Notes under the pieces: generated by a model | The model's database searches: none | The model's input: only the letters and a program-made list of their open reading frames with translations | What the model was told of the DNA's origin: nothing | Source: Hydrangea macrophylla | Lineage: Eukaryota > Streptophyta > Magnoliopsida > Cornales > Hydrangeaceae | NCBI GenBank assembly: GCA_033977485.1 | Contig: CM066983.1 | Coordinates: forward strand, 112,072,605 to 112,136,604 | Length of the DNA stretch: 64,000 nt | Reading direction: 5' to 3' | Part shown: positions 34,879 through 45,970 of the stretch, piece after piece | Position numbering within the stretch: position 1 is the first letter of the stretch | Layout of the letters: each line of letters starts with the position of its first letter | Translations under genes and position numbers: made by a program

Positions 34879-34967
34879 AGGCTACACCCACATCTAAATC
34901 CACACGCCAAAATATGTTGCGTGTGGAATTGGGTGTAAATTTAGATTTGGGTGTAGCATTAGTCTTT
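34879..34967. mobile_element. Short MITE with GGCTACACCCACATC ends
   Basis: Left GGCTACACCCACATCTAAAT and right ATTTAGATTTGGGTGTAGCA are inverted. The centre is CACACGCC...GCGTGTGG. Resembles the MITE inside the 690-bp array. Confidence 0.65.
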
Positions 34968-34993
34968 TTATGAAAAAGAAGTGTCTCGGTCCC

Positions 34994-35160
34994 ATATATA
35001 TGTTTTTTTTTCGTAACCGCGGGTGTTCGAGCCAGCTTGCGCGCACCTCGACTTATTCCACGAGGCCAGGGCGTCCGGGTGAATCACCTATGGCCACCCC
35101 CTTGAGATTCGAACTTAAGACCTCTGAATATAACACCCAGAGGCCTTGCCATCCGGCCAC
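34994..35160 (-). mobile_element. SINE-like element with A-tail (tentative)
   Basis: On the minus strand it starts GTGGCCGGATGGCAAGGCC, carries AAGTTCGAATCTC (B-box-like) and ends in an A tract (T-run at 35003-35010 on the plus strand). The phrase GTGTTCGAGCCAGC also occurs at 53061-53080. Family not identified. Confidence 0.4.
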
Positions 35161-35393
35161 AAGGAAAGTATGTTATGTAGCCCAAAGTTTGGAGCCTACG
35201 CTGCTTGGAGGCTACAAATTAAAGTGTTCTGTCGGATGCGACTAGGCCTACACTTTACCAAAAGCCCACCTAATCAATTCCAAACATATGGGCCAGGTTT
35301 GGGTTGTAACATTTCTTTTTCTCCTTTTTTTTCTCTCTCTTTTTTTTTCTTGGGACAGACAAAATAGTTTTCTTTTGAACATTATAAGTTATA

Positions 35394-35825
35394 AACCAAA
35401 TCCCTGTAGCCTAGTGGTAGGCGGACTATGACAGAAGTGTTCAAACCCCTTGGTTTTGGTTTCACAATTTCACATGGGTAAATACAAGGGAGTCGGCCAG
35501 GGCCTCTGACCTCCCTTAGAGAGGTCAGGGGTTCGAAACCCCCCGGGAGTTAAGTAAGCTGGTTGGAGAGATGAATCTCAAGATGGACAATGTCCATATT
35601 GGCGTGGGTTCAGATTCTACCGCTAACTTGCTTCCCTGATTTACTTGGTGCATGTGTTGTGTCAGAACACGTGCCCGAGGTTTGCTCCCCTGTACTACTC
35701 CGATAAAACGACAATAGGTACTGATCCCGAAGTCACAGAAGACAGACTGAGGGATTTGTCCTCGTATAAATAAATAAAAAATAAAAAAAACAACAACAAC
35801 AAAAAAAAAAAAAAAAAAAAAAAAA
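35394..35825 (+). mobile_element. SINE-like composite with A-rich tail
   Basis: Contains two polymerase III-like modules, TAGCCTAGTGGTAGGCGG with GTGTTCAAACCCC, and GGGTTCGAAACCCCCCGG. A body follows (CGTGCCCGAGGTTTGCTCCC, CAGACTGAGGGATTTGTCCT) and a tail of CAACAACAAC and about 25 A. Tail and box order fit a plus-strand tRNA-derived SINE. The double module is unusual. Family not identified. Confidence 0.45.
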
Positions 35826-35885
35826 GTTACCCCTGTGGTTAGGCCGATTTTCAATTTACCCTCATGTACTTCAAAAGTGGACACG

Positions 35886-38524
35886 TGTCATACCCCAATC
35901 CACCCCTTGGATTAGGACACGTGTAACAATACTATACGCACCCAAAATAAACTAATAAGGAAGAAACCATGTTAATTATTAAGAAAAACATGATTTGAAC
36001 CAACATAGAAGGGTCTACTGTGACAAAACAGCCCCAGGGGCAAAATGGTCATTAATAAAGTATATCAAAATTTCACACCAAAAGATAGATCTTTGAGTCC
36101 CGGTTCCAACGCAAAAAACGACGCGCAAATTCGAATTTTCTAGAAGGAGTTATGTCCGTTTCCGTAAAAGTCGTCAGAAAATGTTTTCGAAATCACTGTT
36201 TTGTGCAGAGGGGCATTCGACCGGTCGAGAGGGTCAATTCGACCGGTCCAAGTACCCTCTGGACCATATTTTCTCCCATTTAACACCCTTAAAAATCCCC
36301 AAACTCCCAAGGCATTTGGGGCTATCTCCCAATCATTTTAGAACCCCCAAAAAGTCCTCGAAAGCATCGCAAACTCATTGAATCACACAACCGTTGAAAG
36401 GTTTCACTCCTAATCACTTCAAGAACCATTCAAAGCATTGTAACTAGTTTTGAACTCAAGTACAACATAATTGAAAGTGAAGTTAAAAGCGACTCCACGA
36501 GTCGAGGTCAACATTACTAAGCTATTACATACAACTTAGTTACAACCAAAATCCATTCAAAACATACACACAACTTCTTTTGAGTCAAAAGAACCCATAA
36601 CACCCATTCCTTGCTCAAAACTACACAACAATGAAGATTTTTACCCAAAACATTCCCAAAACTATTTCAAAAGTACTCCCCAAGTGTTTCTAACAACAAC
36701 CAAACATCATAAGAGTTTCTAAAACATTTCAAACCATTTGAAAAGTTGTTTTAACACTCTAAGCACATTGATTCTTCACTAGAAACATAAACTTGCATCA
36801 AACCCCTCATTTTTCCCAACATGAGTATAACTTGTCAAACAAATGACCCCAAATCTAGTTTGCCTTTTAAAGTTACATAATCTATAAAGTTCTTCCCATA
36901 TACACACAACTTATGGACATCATATTACAACTCATACCACAAGATACAACCAACACTAAATTGAACCTTACAGTTTTCCAAAATGAGTTAACTATACATC
37001 TCTAAACCATAAGTTTCATTAGGCAACTTAAACATTTAGATTTATGAACATATCAACACACATCTCATAACCCCCACGCTTACCCCATCGTATGGTCATT
37101 TCCTTTCTTCCTCTTGTGCCGTACATGCGGTGGTTATTCAATAACCACAACAGAAAATAACATTTGTTTAAGCTTTCGCTTAATGAGTAAAGCTAATCAC
37201 ATATATGAGTGTATGTCATATACAATGCATAAATCAACAATCAACATATCACTTAGTCTCCAAAAGACCAAATATCAATTCACCGTGTCGTCGCTCTTGC
37301 CTTTTTCCCTTATGTGTATATAGCACCTCTAATTCACACCATCTCACATACCCTTCCACAGCTGGGTCGTCACTCACACACCTTTACACAGTTAGTGTGG
37401 TGAGTACCCTTACACCGTTGGGTTTTTCCACGTCTCCCTATTATGGAGTAAATCCACGGTGAATCAACATAAGGCTTTCTTCAACCCACATAACACATAA
37501 TCACATAATCATCTCAACATGGAAATCCTTGTAAAATTAGGCATAATAACTTCCAATTTAAACTATCATGCTTTAACCATCATAATTCAACACACTAACA
37601 TCATAATCAACATAATACTTCATAAATTGTAACATTAAACACAACTATACATTCAGCCCATGGATTAGAGTCACTCACCTCTAGGATTTTCACTCCTAAT
37701 AGTAGAATTAAGATCCTAGTATGATCCAGGTATAATTCCTATACAAAATATACAAGTTATAAGCTAAACCCCCAAATTGGGCCGCAGAAAAACTGTCTCA
37801 AAAATCAATTAGACTAGTACCATCGCGTTAGACTCACCTCCAGGAGTCCGAAGATGTAGCCTGTTTCGAAATTGGTCGTCGTTAAGTGCGTTAATCGGCG
37901 TCGTGAACGTCGGCGTCGATTCCGTCGAATTTCTCTCGTTTCCTTCTTCTGTAATTGGTTTTGCTAACAAATCAATTGAGGTAGAAGACTCTTGATGAGT
38001 CATTAGGATAGGTGTCACTCATATGTAAATCCTAACTTTGTGTTTTAATTATAGCCTCCCCCAAGTTTTGCTAGTTTTGCAATTATACCCCTGCCAGTTA
38101 TGTAACTTATTAAAACTATCCCAAATTTAAATGGGTGTTTGTCTAAGTTGCGTATGGTTCCCCCATGTGAGTCCCAAATATTTTGTGAAGTTACTACCAC
38201 CCTACTAATAATGAATCTTTTTGCAAAAATACCCTTATTGGATTAATTAGTAGATATCACAAGTTAACATAGTAACAATTTGATATGAAAGCAACTAGAC
38301 ATATTTCAAGAAGTCATATAAAATGCATGTAATAATTTAAATGCAAATTATTTTATATTTTACCCGGCTCTTCACTGGGTCCCACTTCTAAACCTGTCCC
38401 TCCTCACTGGGACTTTTCCATGGGCGAGTCCAAGCCTCCCCTTACCTATTCTTATATACTAATTAATCTTAATTAATGCATATTATGAGATAGTTAAACC
38501 ATTCTCCCGGGTACGGATGTTACA
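35886..38524 (-). mobile_element. Solo LTR, gypsy family A, copy 2
   Basis: 2639 bases from TGTCATACCCCAATCC to GGTACGGATGTTACA, with the perfect 5-bp duplication ACACG (35881-35885, 38525-38529). Homologous along its length to 25897-28110 (for example TTCTTCACTGGGTCCC near the right end). Confidence 0.9.
36217..36249. repeat. Palindrome pair in LTR family A copy 2
   Basis: TCGACCGGTCGA (36217-36228) and TCGACCGGTCC (36239-36249), about 330 bases from the LTR 3' end in element orientation, as in copy 1. Confidence 0.8.
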
Positions 38525-39985
38525 ACACGTAACCCCCTTGTGGTTTCGAACTAAAGTGATACTATTAAGATTTTCTCTAAACTAATAAAAAAATTCTAAA
38601 ATCGGCCAAAAATATTAACACTTAACCCCCTTTGTCAGGTTAATTTTGGAGTTATTCCCCTATATGGAGATAATGTTGCCATTTAACCCATCTATGTGAG
38701 ACTAGTTTTTAACACTTAATCCCTTTTGGGGTTAACTATTTGTGTAGGGTTAATATTGACACTTAAACTCTTCTATGTTTGGCTAATTTTAACACTAAAA
38801 TCCATGTGTGTGTATTTTGAGAGAAATCTTAGTTGTTTCACTTTAGTCCAAAATCACAAGGGGGTTAAGTGTTCACTTTTAAACCACATGAGGTAAAGTG
38901 AAAATGGGTCTAACTTGCCACACCTGTCCCGAAAAATATAATCATTTTAAGTACATAATCGATTTATGAGAATTATTAATGTTGATTAATAATTGTGAGC
39001 GAGGTTGACTGTGGGTCAACGGTAAGTGTCAACTAATTAGAACACGGTAATCGGAACATCATGAGGCATTTAGATTACTTAAATGACACTTATGTGATTA
39101 AATGTTATTTGACTTTATCTGGTATTTGTGAATAGTGAATATACATGTTTTGTATATTTTCTTATAGTTTTGATCTTGCTAAAGATCATTTTGACTGTCA
39201 TAGTGAGAACGTATACGACACGTTGCATAAAAGGTAGGTTATCTAGAAATTTCACGAAAATAGTTTTCGGAACATAATTACGGACCCAAACGGAACTTAG
39301 ACAAAAACTTTTATGAATTAGAGATTTTCACTCGTGAATCGATAACTTAGACATTTAAGACGTTTTGGAGCATAATTAGAAGTTTAGAGAACTCATGGAG
39401 AGCTAAACACGAATTCGAAAAGTTGTGCGTATAAATAGTGGTAGTGGAGATATTTTCATGAATATCTAAAATCCTTAAGAGAGAGAGAGAGAGAGAGATC
39501 GATGGGAGATTTTTGACTTCAATCTTCCTGACGCCAAACAACAAACTTCTGTTCGTTGATTTTCAACCAAACTAATATTTTTGGAATCCTCGAGATAAGA
39601 CCTACGTTTTGGTACTTGTTAGGTCTCGTTTGGCGAAGTTTTATTTATAAAAATCTAAATTTATAATTTGGGGAAAAACCATGTAATTCTCGTAAGAATC
39701 TTTTGTCATCGGACAACTAGCTTTTTATCGTTAGGACTGCTCAAAATCCACCCGACTCATCCGTAGTCTTATTTTTTATTTTTAAACAATGTGGGTAGAG
39801 TCACAGGTCTTGAGGGTGAAAATCCGACAGTTTCAGGTGGAGTCATGGGTCTAGGGGGGTGGAAACCCAACTTACCCGACTCGACTCGAAACACACTTAA
39901 TTTTTAAAAAAAATATGTATTTGTAATATGCCTATATCAGTATATGCATTATGTATTATATAGTCTTTAAAGTATCCAAATATAT

Positions 39986-40152
39986 AGAGTCAGGCTCCAG
40001 TGCGCACAAGATAAGCACACTGGATAAGCACACTAGATTTTTAAGACTAAAAAATCGCGGGGCGCCCCAATGACCCGCGCCCCACTAACCCGCTATTTTT
40101 TTAGGCTTAAAAACCCAGTGCGCTTACCCAATGCGCATTGGAGCTGGACTCT
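39986..40152. mobile_element. MITE with AGAGTCAGGCTCCAGTGCGC ends, in TA tract
   Basis: Left AGAGTCAGGCTCCAGTGCGC and right complement AGAGTCCAGCTCCAATGCGC, with GC-rich inner arms (CGGGGCGCCCCAATG). Absent from the second tandem unit, where the TA tract is uninterrupted. Confidence 0.7.
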
Positions 40153-40560
40153 CTATATATATGTAATACGCTTATATCAACATATGTATTATATACTATA
40201 TAGTCTTTAAATACACATATGTTATATGCTTATAACAATAAAATATATATGGCACTAGTGAAGATATAGAAACATTAAAACTATCAAAGTAGCACATGAC
40301 TATGTTTTTATTTTTGTTTGGTCAGAGCTTTGGTTAGCACATGACTATATAGACAAAGTCATTCAAAGCAAAAATAAATAAATAAAATATAGACAAAGTC
40401 ATGTGTAAAACAAATGTTTGATTGAGATAAATGAGACAGTCGGGTTTCACCAGACTCGACTCGGCTAGGGCTGCTTAAAATCCATCCGCCCACTCGACTC
40501 ACTCGTAGCCTTTTTTTTTTTGGTTTTTAAACAATGTGAGTGGATTCATGGGTCTTGCCG

Positions 40561-40730
40561 TAGGGGTGGCAATTTTTGACACGACAACCCGTACACGACA
40601 CGATATGACACGATTAATTTAAAATAGTTTGCAATTTAGATAAATAGTACTTGAAACTAAAAATCAAATCTAAAGCACACAACCCGATTAATGACACGAT
40701 TATGACACGAGAACCCGAATTGCCACCCCT
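40561..40730. mobile_element. hAT-like MITE of ACACGAC repeats
   Basis: Left TAGGGGTGGCAATT, right AATTGCCACCCCT, subterminal CGACACGA/TGACACGA repeats. The 7-mer GGTCTTG flanks both sides (40551-40557, 40732-40738), consistent with a slightly decayed 8-bp duplication. Only the second tandem unit has it. Confidence 0.65.
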
Positions 40731-41549
40731 TGGTCTTGGGGATGGAAACCCGACAGTTTCGAGTGGAGTCACGGGTCTAGGGGGGTGAAAACCCGATTCA
40801 CCCGACCCGACTCGAAACACACTTAACTTTTTTAAAATTTATATGCAATATGCTTATATCAATATATGCATTATGTATTATATAGTCTTTAATATATATA
40901 TATATATATATGTAATATGCTTATATCAGTATATGTATTATGTATTATATAGTCTTTAAATATATATATATTTATATGTTATATTCTTATATCAATATAT
41001 ATGTCACTAGCGGAGATATAAAAACATTAAACCATCAAACTAACACATGACTATGTTTTTATTTTTTGTTGGTCAGAGCTTTGGTTAGCCCATGACTATG
41101 TAGACAAAGGCATTCAAAGCAAAAAAAAGAAAAAGAAAAAAGAAAAGGTAGACAAAGTCATGTGTAAAGCAAATGCTTGATTGAGACAAATGAGACAATC
41201 GGGTTTCACTCGACTCGACCCGACTCAGTCGACCATCCGATGAATCGGGTGCACCCGATAAAGCTAGTGGATGACAGTTGGAAGGAGGGCAAACCCGACT
41301 ATGTTCGGACGGATGAGCGGATGATGGCCGAACCCGACTCACCCGACTCGTGAACACCCCTATACACGACCACCCAATGAGTCGGGTGCACCCAACAAAA
41401 CGAGTGGATAACGGGTGGTAGGAGGGCAAATCCGACTATGTTCGGATGGATGAGCGGGTGAGGGCCAAACCTGACTCACCCGACTCGTGAGCACCCATAG
41501 GTGTCGTCATCCTAGGGATTTCCCTGAAGTTATAGGAGTTTTGCTCAAG

Positions 41550-42032
41550 GTATGAATTCTAACTAATGTCATACATAAAATTTTGGATGCTTTCAATATC
41601 AAGTATGATATTGTGATTCGGGCAAAACTCATGTGTTAATTTAGGCCCGTTAATTATATTCGCGAATATGTATGAAAAGCATGCTTATATGATTACGTGG
41701 CATGCTAAGTGTTTATGTGGGTCAAAAGGGGGATTGATACAATTTCATCCGGAGTAAGCTTCTCGATGTTTGAGAATTTAGTAGCGACGACTAATCCATG
41801 GTTTGGAAATTGACCCTGACAAGGAACTTGGATGCAATGGTTTTAGGCTTAGACTTGTCATTGGCATCGCGGTTTAAGGCTTGGACTTGCCATTACCAGA
41901 TGAATGCGTATTTTTCTTCTGGATACTATTTGATGTGTTTTGCTGATATTGAAGTATGAATTGCCATATATGCATTTGTTAGAATTGTACACTCATCATA
42001 TAGCTGAACAGTGGAGATTTACTCCATTGCAG
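41550..42032 (+). other. Putative LTR intron, family B
   Basis: Donor-like CAAG/GTATGAATT at 41550 and acceptor-like TCCATTGCAG ending 42032 (483 bases). In the other family B LTR the same junctions are kept (43023 and 51994) and, after removing the nested element, enclose 485 bases. Splicing is inferred. Confidence 0.3.
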
Positions 42033-42364
42033 GTGAGAAGCAAAAGGGAAAGAAAAAACGCGAGGAGTGATGCCTTAGGAGCACACGAGTCCCTAAACCA
42101 TCTGTACATAGCTTTTGGTAGTATATCCCCATTGTAAATGAGCGTAAGGAGGATTATGTTTTGTATTCTCAGAACACTTATAGTATCCGAGATCTTGTAA
42201 TAATTCTATATTAGTTCCTTGCTAAATCTCCTATATGCTTTGGACATGTTTGTAATATTGTTAAGACCTTTTGGAACAAGTTTGGCATGTGTATGTAGTC
42301 TTGGTTGAGAATTGATAAGTCTTGCAACGGGTTTTCTACAGAATGCTCTGCAATCTAGAAACAC

Positions 42365-42655
42365 AGTTGACTGGGTTAGAACACAATCGATTGGATGTAC
42401 CGTTTAGACAAAATATATCTTCTACTTTTCAAAAAACAGTCGACTGCATTGCTCCACGCAGTCGACTTGATGTTGTTTTTTAGGGGACTCACTGGAGGTT
42501 TGCGTTCAGTTGACCGGACGAGTCCCGATCGACTGGGAATTTGACATTACAGTGGATCGGGCATGGGCCAGTCGACTGGATTGGATGGTTGAGGTTTCAT
42601 ACTCTCTGTAATCTCCAAAGCAGTCGATCGGGTGCCCGACAGAGTCGACTGGATT
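42365..42655. repeat. Palindrome cluster in LTR B (CAGTCGACTG type)
   Basis: CAGTCGACTG at 42437-42446, AGTCGACT at 42460, CCAGTCGACTGG at 42568-42579, AGTCGACT at 42643, plus imperfect forms (CAGTTGACTGG, CCCGATCGACTGGG, CAGTCGATCGGG). About 180-470 bases from the LTR 3' end. Confidence 0.8.
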
Positions 42656-43009
42656 GTGATTGTCAAAATGGGTGTTCTATAAGTGTTTTAAAAAGGGAAA
42701 AACTTTTATAACTCTGAAATTTATAGTTTCTACTTATGTTTTTCCACTGCTATGACCTTTAATTGAATTGGATGAGCCTCAGTGGCATGCCACGTGTCCT
42801 ATTTTTGTCCGTAGCGAGATGGGTCGTGACATAACTATAGGGGAGTAAATGTATGATTAACCTTAAGTTATAACTACACAAAAATGAAGACTCTTATAAG
42901 TTATTGAAACAGACGGAGCCAGGAAATTTCATTAAAAAGTTTAAACTAAAATAGTAAAAGTAAAATCTAAGAATAATATGTTCACGTTCATTTCCTTCCT
43001 CCCATTGTA

Positions 43010-43322
43010 AGTATAGCACGAGGTATGAATTATTGACTTATGACATATAAGGAATTTTGGATGTTTTAGCTATTGTGTATAAATTGTGATCCGCCCAAAA
43101 CCTATGTATTAACTTAGACCCGTTAAATTTAGCGAGTACATATGAATAGCATGATTATATGACTATGTGAGTATACTAAATGGCTATGTGGGTCAAAGGG
43201 GAGTACAAGTTCATGTCGGGGTACGCCTCTCGATGTTTGAGAGTTATAGTAGTAACGACTGCTTACTTGGTTTGGGAACTGACCTAGCCAGAGCAGATGG
43301 ATGTAATGGGTGAGTGACCTTG
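43010..43322 (+). mobile_element. Truncated LTR, family B copy 2, left part
   Basis: Homologous to 41530-41850 (GGTATGAATT, ACTATGTG...GGGTCAAAGGGG, CTCGATGTTTGAGA). Interrupted at 43322 by the family A element; continues at 51810. Its own 5' part is missing. Confidence 0.7.
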
Positions 43323-43615
43323 TGTCACACCCCAACCCGCCTCGGGCGGATTAGGACACGTGTAACAATGCCACCAAGGTACGTCCCCAAAACATATAAC
43401 ATAAAACAAGTCTTAAACTCTATTTTAAACTCTTTATAAGCTCATTTGTATGTAACTAACCCCAAGGATAAAATGGTCATTTTAAAATTTTAGTCAAACC
43501 CAATGTCAAAATACAGTACTTTTCATTTAAAAACCAACGGTGAAAACGGCTCGCGAATCCGAGCTTCCTAGCTCAAGTTATGATGACAAAGCATGGTTAT
43601 TTGGAAAACACACCA

Positions 43616-43661
43616 GTCCGGTTGACCGGACAGAGACCTTTAAAATATCCGGTCGACCGGA
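43616..43661. repeat. Palindrome pair in family A 3' LTR
   Basis: GTCCGGTTGACCGGAC (43616-43631, one central mismatch) and the perfect 14-mer TCCGGTCGACCGGA (43648-43661). Same place in the LTR as TCGACCGGTCGA in the two family A solo LTRs, but with the half-sites exchanged. Confidence 0.85.
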
Positions 43662-44385
43662 CAGAGAGCTCTTTTGCAGAAAATTCTGCAGCAACTTCCC
43701 CAACCTGTTTTGCAAGTTTAAACCCCACCAAAACATGTCTAAATCACTTGAGAACACCTCCAAAACTTCCACAACATGTCCACAAACATAATTAAACATT
43801 CCCACACATTTTTAAACATCAACCAAGCATGTACCACATCTCCACAACTAGAATTGGATCAAATTAACCCATGACAACTCTTTTACATGAACTTGTTAGG
43901 AATGGATTCAAGCCAATTCAATACTTCTCCAAACTTTGTAAACCTTTGAGAAACATATTAATAATCTATACAAGGTTTTATCTCTCTTTCAAAACAAATG
44001 TATACAACTTCAAATGAGTTAAGTAAGTAATCAAAACCAAGTTAACTTTAAGAACCACCATTTACATAACTTCTCCGGAACGTGATTATAAACCATTCAA
44101 AACATTTGGTTACAAAAAGAAACCTGACTAAAGTCTACAACCCATGTATCCGAACTCGTCGGAATGATCCAAACATACAACGTACCCAATATGAACATTA
44201 ACATAGAAAATTTACATGAGTTCTTTCATGTTGACATTAAACACATGAGTTGGGTCTCCAAGCCACAAGTTAAGGATGTTAATCCACTAGTTACATTATA
44301 TTACAAGTTATGACCATATTTACAAGACCCAAATCTCTCCCCCACTCCCGAGCACGCTATTTCCTCTCCGGATATTGCTCTGTAC

Positions 44386-45070
44386 CTGCGGTGGTTGTTA
44401 TTTACCACAACAGAAACAGAAAACGGTTTTCTTAAGCATTACGCTTAGTGAGTAATCTAAACATGGCTGAATGTTTAACATGTGCAATGCAACAATAAAC
44501 ATATAAATCATATTTGTAATCGCCGAGTCACCGGTTCAATGATTCATTCAGACCCGGGACCTCCCTTGGTCCCATGGCCACTTCTATTCCTTGGACTTCC
44601 GTCTTTCTCGGATTCTTCCTCTTCACCACCCTTATTACTCCCAACTAATGAATCATTGTCCCGGGCTCATTGAATACCACATAACCACATAAGCACATAC
44701 ACATGTAGGCACATATAACCTTCATAAAATTAGCATGAAATTCACAATTTAGTAACTACATGACTTCTAAACATGAGTAATCAACACAATAAGATCATTC
44801 TCTTGGTTCCTAAGCATCAATTATCATCTCTACACCATTGATGTATTGAACATAGTCAAACACAACCATTCTTTAGTGTAGAAAACTCACCTTAGCAAAA
44901 TCTACCCAAATTCAAGCTAGAAATGAAGAATTCCTTCACAAATCTTGCTCAATTCTTACCCAAAGTAAATCCTACATGGTTTTGGTTCAACAAATATCAT
45001 TTATCAAGAATGGTTACCGGAAAAATGTTGCCGAAACATAAAATAAGTTACGTGCATGTAATCCCCTTAC
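44386..45070 (-). other. Putative LTR intron, family A (3' LTR)
   Basis: On the minus strand GGACTCGCGGAG/GTAAG at 45070 and ACAACCACCGCAG ending at 44386, 685 bases, preceded by a CpG-rich block (45071-45170). The solo copies keep the context but one has a mutated donor (GT to AT, 27452) and the other a mutated acceptor (AG to TG, near 37125). Splicing is inferred. Confidence 0.3.
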
Positions 45071-45767
45071 CTCCGCGAGTCCGAAAGTGGTCTCGGATCG
45101 TAAATCCGGCGAATGAACGTCAAGAAAAAGACGTCGAAAACCCGTCGTCTTCCGTCGAGAGCTCTCGGTTCTCTCTTTTGTCTCAATTCCAGCAAATATG
45201 AGACTAATCTCATATGACAACATACACATGCATCTTGACATGAGGTGTCAAAACCTTATTTTTTTCCCATTTTCCGTTTACACCCCCGGAACTCTTAAGT
45301 TCTTATTATGAAATCCCCCAAACATTCCATTAACTACCCAATTATCAAATGAGTATTTGTCTAAGTTTCGTATGGGTCCCAACGTGGGTCCCATATATTT
45401 TGTGAAGTTGCTATCGTACCTACCAATTTAAATCTTTTTCAATTATACCCTTATTTAGGTGTCCAAACTAATACCAAATGCTACACATATATCATCATAT
45501 AATATGAAAGCATTTAAACAAATAACCAAGTAATCACATAAATGCATTTAACATATAAAATGCAAATTTCATTTTATCCGGCCCTTCACTGGGTCCCACT
45601 CCAATACCTGTCCCTCTTCACTGGGGACTTTTCCAATTGGTATCCTTTTCTGAACACCTTTTTCTAGGCGAGTCCAAGCCTCCCCTTAACCCATTTTATA
45701 CACTAATTATATTAATTAATGCATATTAACATAGTAATTAACCCATTTTCCGGGTACGGGTGTTACA

Positions 45768-45782
45768 TTTCTCCCTCCCTAA
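45768..45782 (-). promoter_or_regulatory. Polypurine tract of the family A element
   Basis: On the minus strand AGGGAGGGAGAAA directly abuts the LTR start TGTAACACC. Expected plus-strand priming site in LTR retrotransposons. Confidence 0.85.
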
Positions 45783-45970
45783 TAGGAAGTTTGGTCCCCA
45801 AACTTACTCTTACCTCGAAAATCAAATAAGTACGAGTACTTGACTCGAATTTCGTCCTCTCATTCCCAAGTAGCTTCTTCAATTGAATGGCTTCGCCATT
45901 GCACCATCACAAGAAGTATTACCTTGGTTTGCAATAATTTGATCCTTCATATCAAGGATTCGTACCGGAT
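45780..45970 (-). pseudogene. Remnant of gypsy pol C-terminus (chromodomain tail)
   Basis: Translating the minus strand gives VRILDMKDQI...NQGN, then EATWE-stop-EDEIRVKYSYLF, close to the RILDRK-Q...EATWE-ED-R--YP-LF tail of plant chromovirus integrases. At least two in-frame stops. This places the element in the chromodomain-bearing gypsy group and confirms its minus orientation. Confidence 0.7.

Larger units (their letters stand above)
39740..41500. repeat. Tandem pair of about 750 bases inside LTR B, rich in CCCGACTCG motifs
   Basis: GCACATGACTATGTTTTTATTTTT occurs at about 40291 and the equivalent at about 41042 (period about 751). GGAAACCCGACAGTTTC, ATGCATTATGTATTATATAG and TCAGAGCTTTGGTTAGC also recur. 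Ends resemble hAT-like termini (TAGGACTGCTC...; ...GTGAACACCCCTA; ...GAGCACCCATA) with internal GACTCGACTCG repeats. No clean 8-bp duplication. Confidence 0.5.
38916..42831 (+). mobile_element. Solo LTR, gypsy family B (with internal insertions)
   Basis: Starts TGCCACACCTGTCCCG, ends GATGGGTCGTGACA, flanked by the perfect 5-bp duplication TAACT (38911-38915, 42832-42836). 3916 bases because the interior contains a tandem duplication and two MITEs. Its right third is homologous to 43010-43322 plus 51810-52810. No coding region; presumed Ty3/gypsy from LTR ends. Confidence 0.8.
35826..42855. mobile_element. Foldback MITE split by two independent solo LTRs
   Basis: Left arm GTTACCCCTGTGG at 35826, broken at 35885; middle 38525-38915 (CCCCCTTGTGGTTTCGAACT ... 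AAGGGGGTTAAGTGTTCACT); resumes 42832 with TAACTATAGGGGAGTAAATG. Without the inserts it is about 470 bases. Each break is explained by a 5-bp LTR target duplication. Confidence 0.6.
43323..45767 (-). repeat. 3' LTR of the family A element (2445 bp)
   Basis: TGTCACACC...GTGTTACA. In element orientation it reads TGTAACACCCG ... GGGTGTGACA. Confidence 0.95.

Noticed and set aside
43540..43805. Small proteins repeated at 49575-49843
   Set aside because: Duplicated because they lie in the two LTRs of the family A element; frames overlap on both strands and have no known domain.
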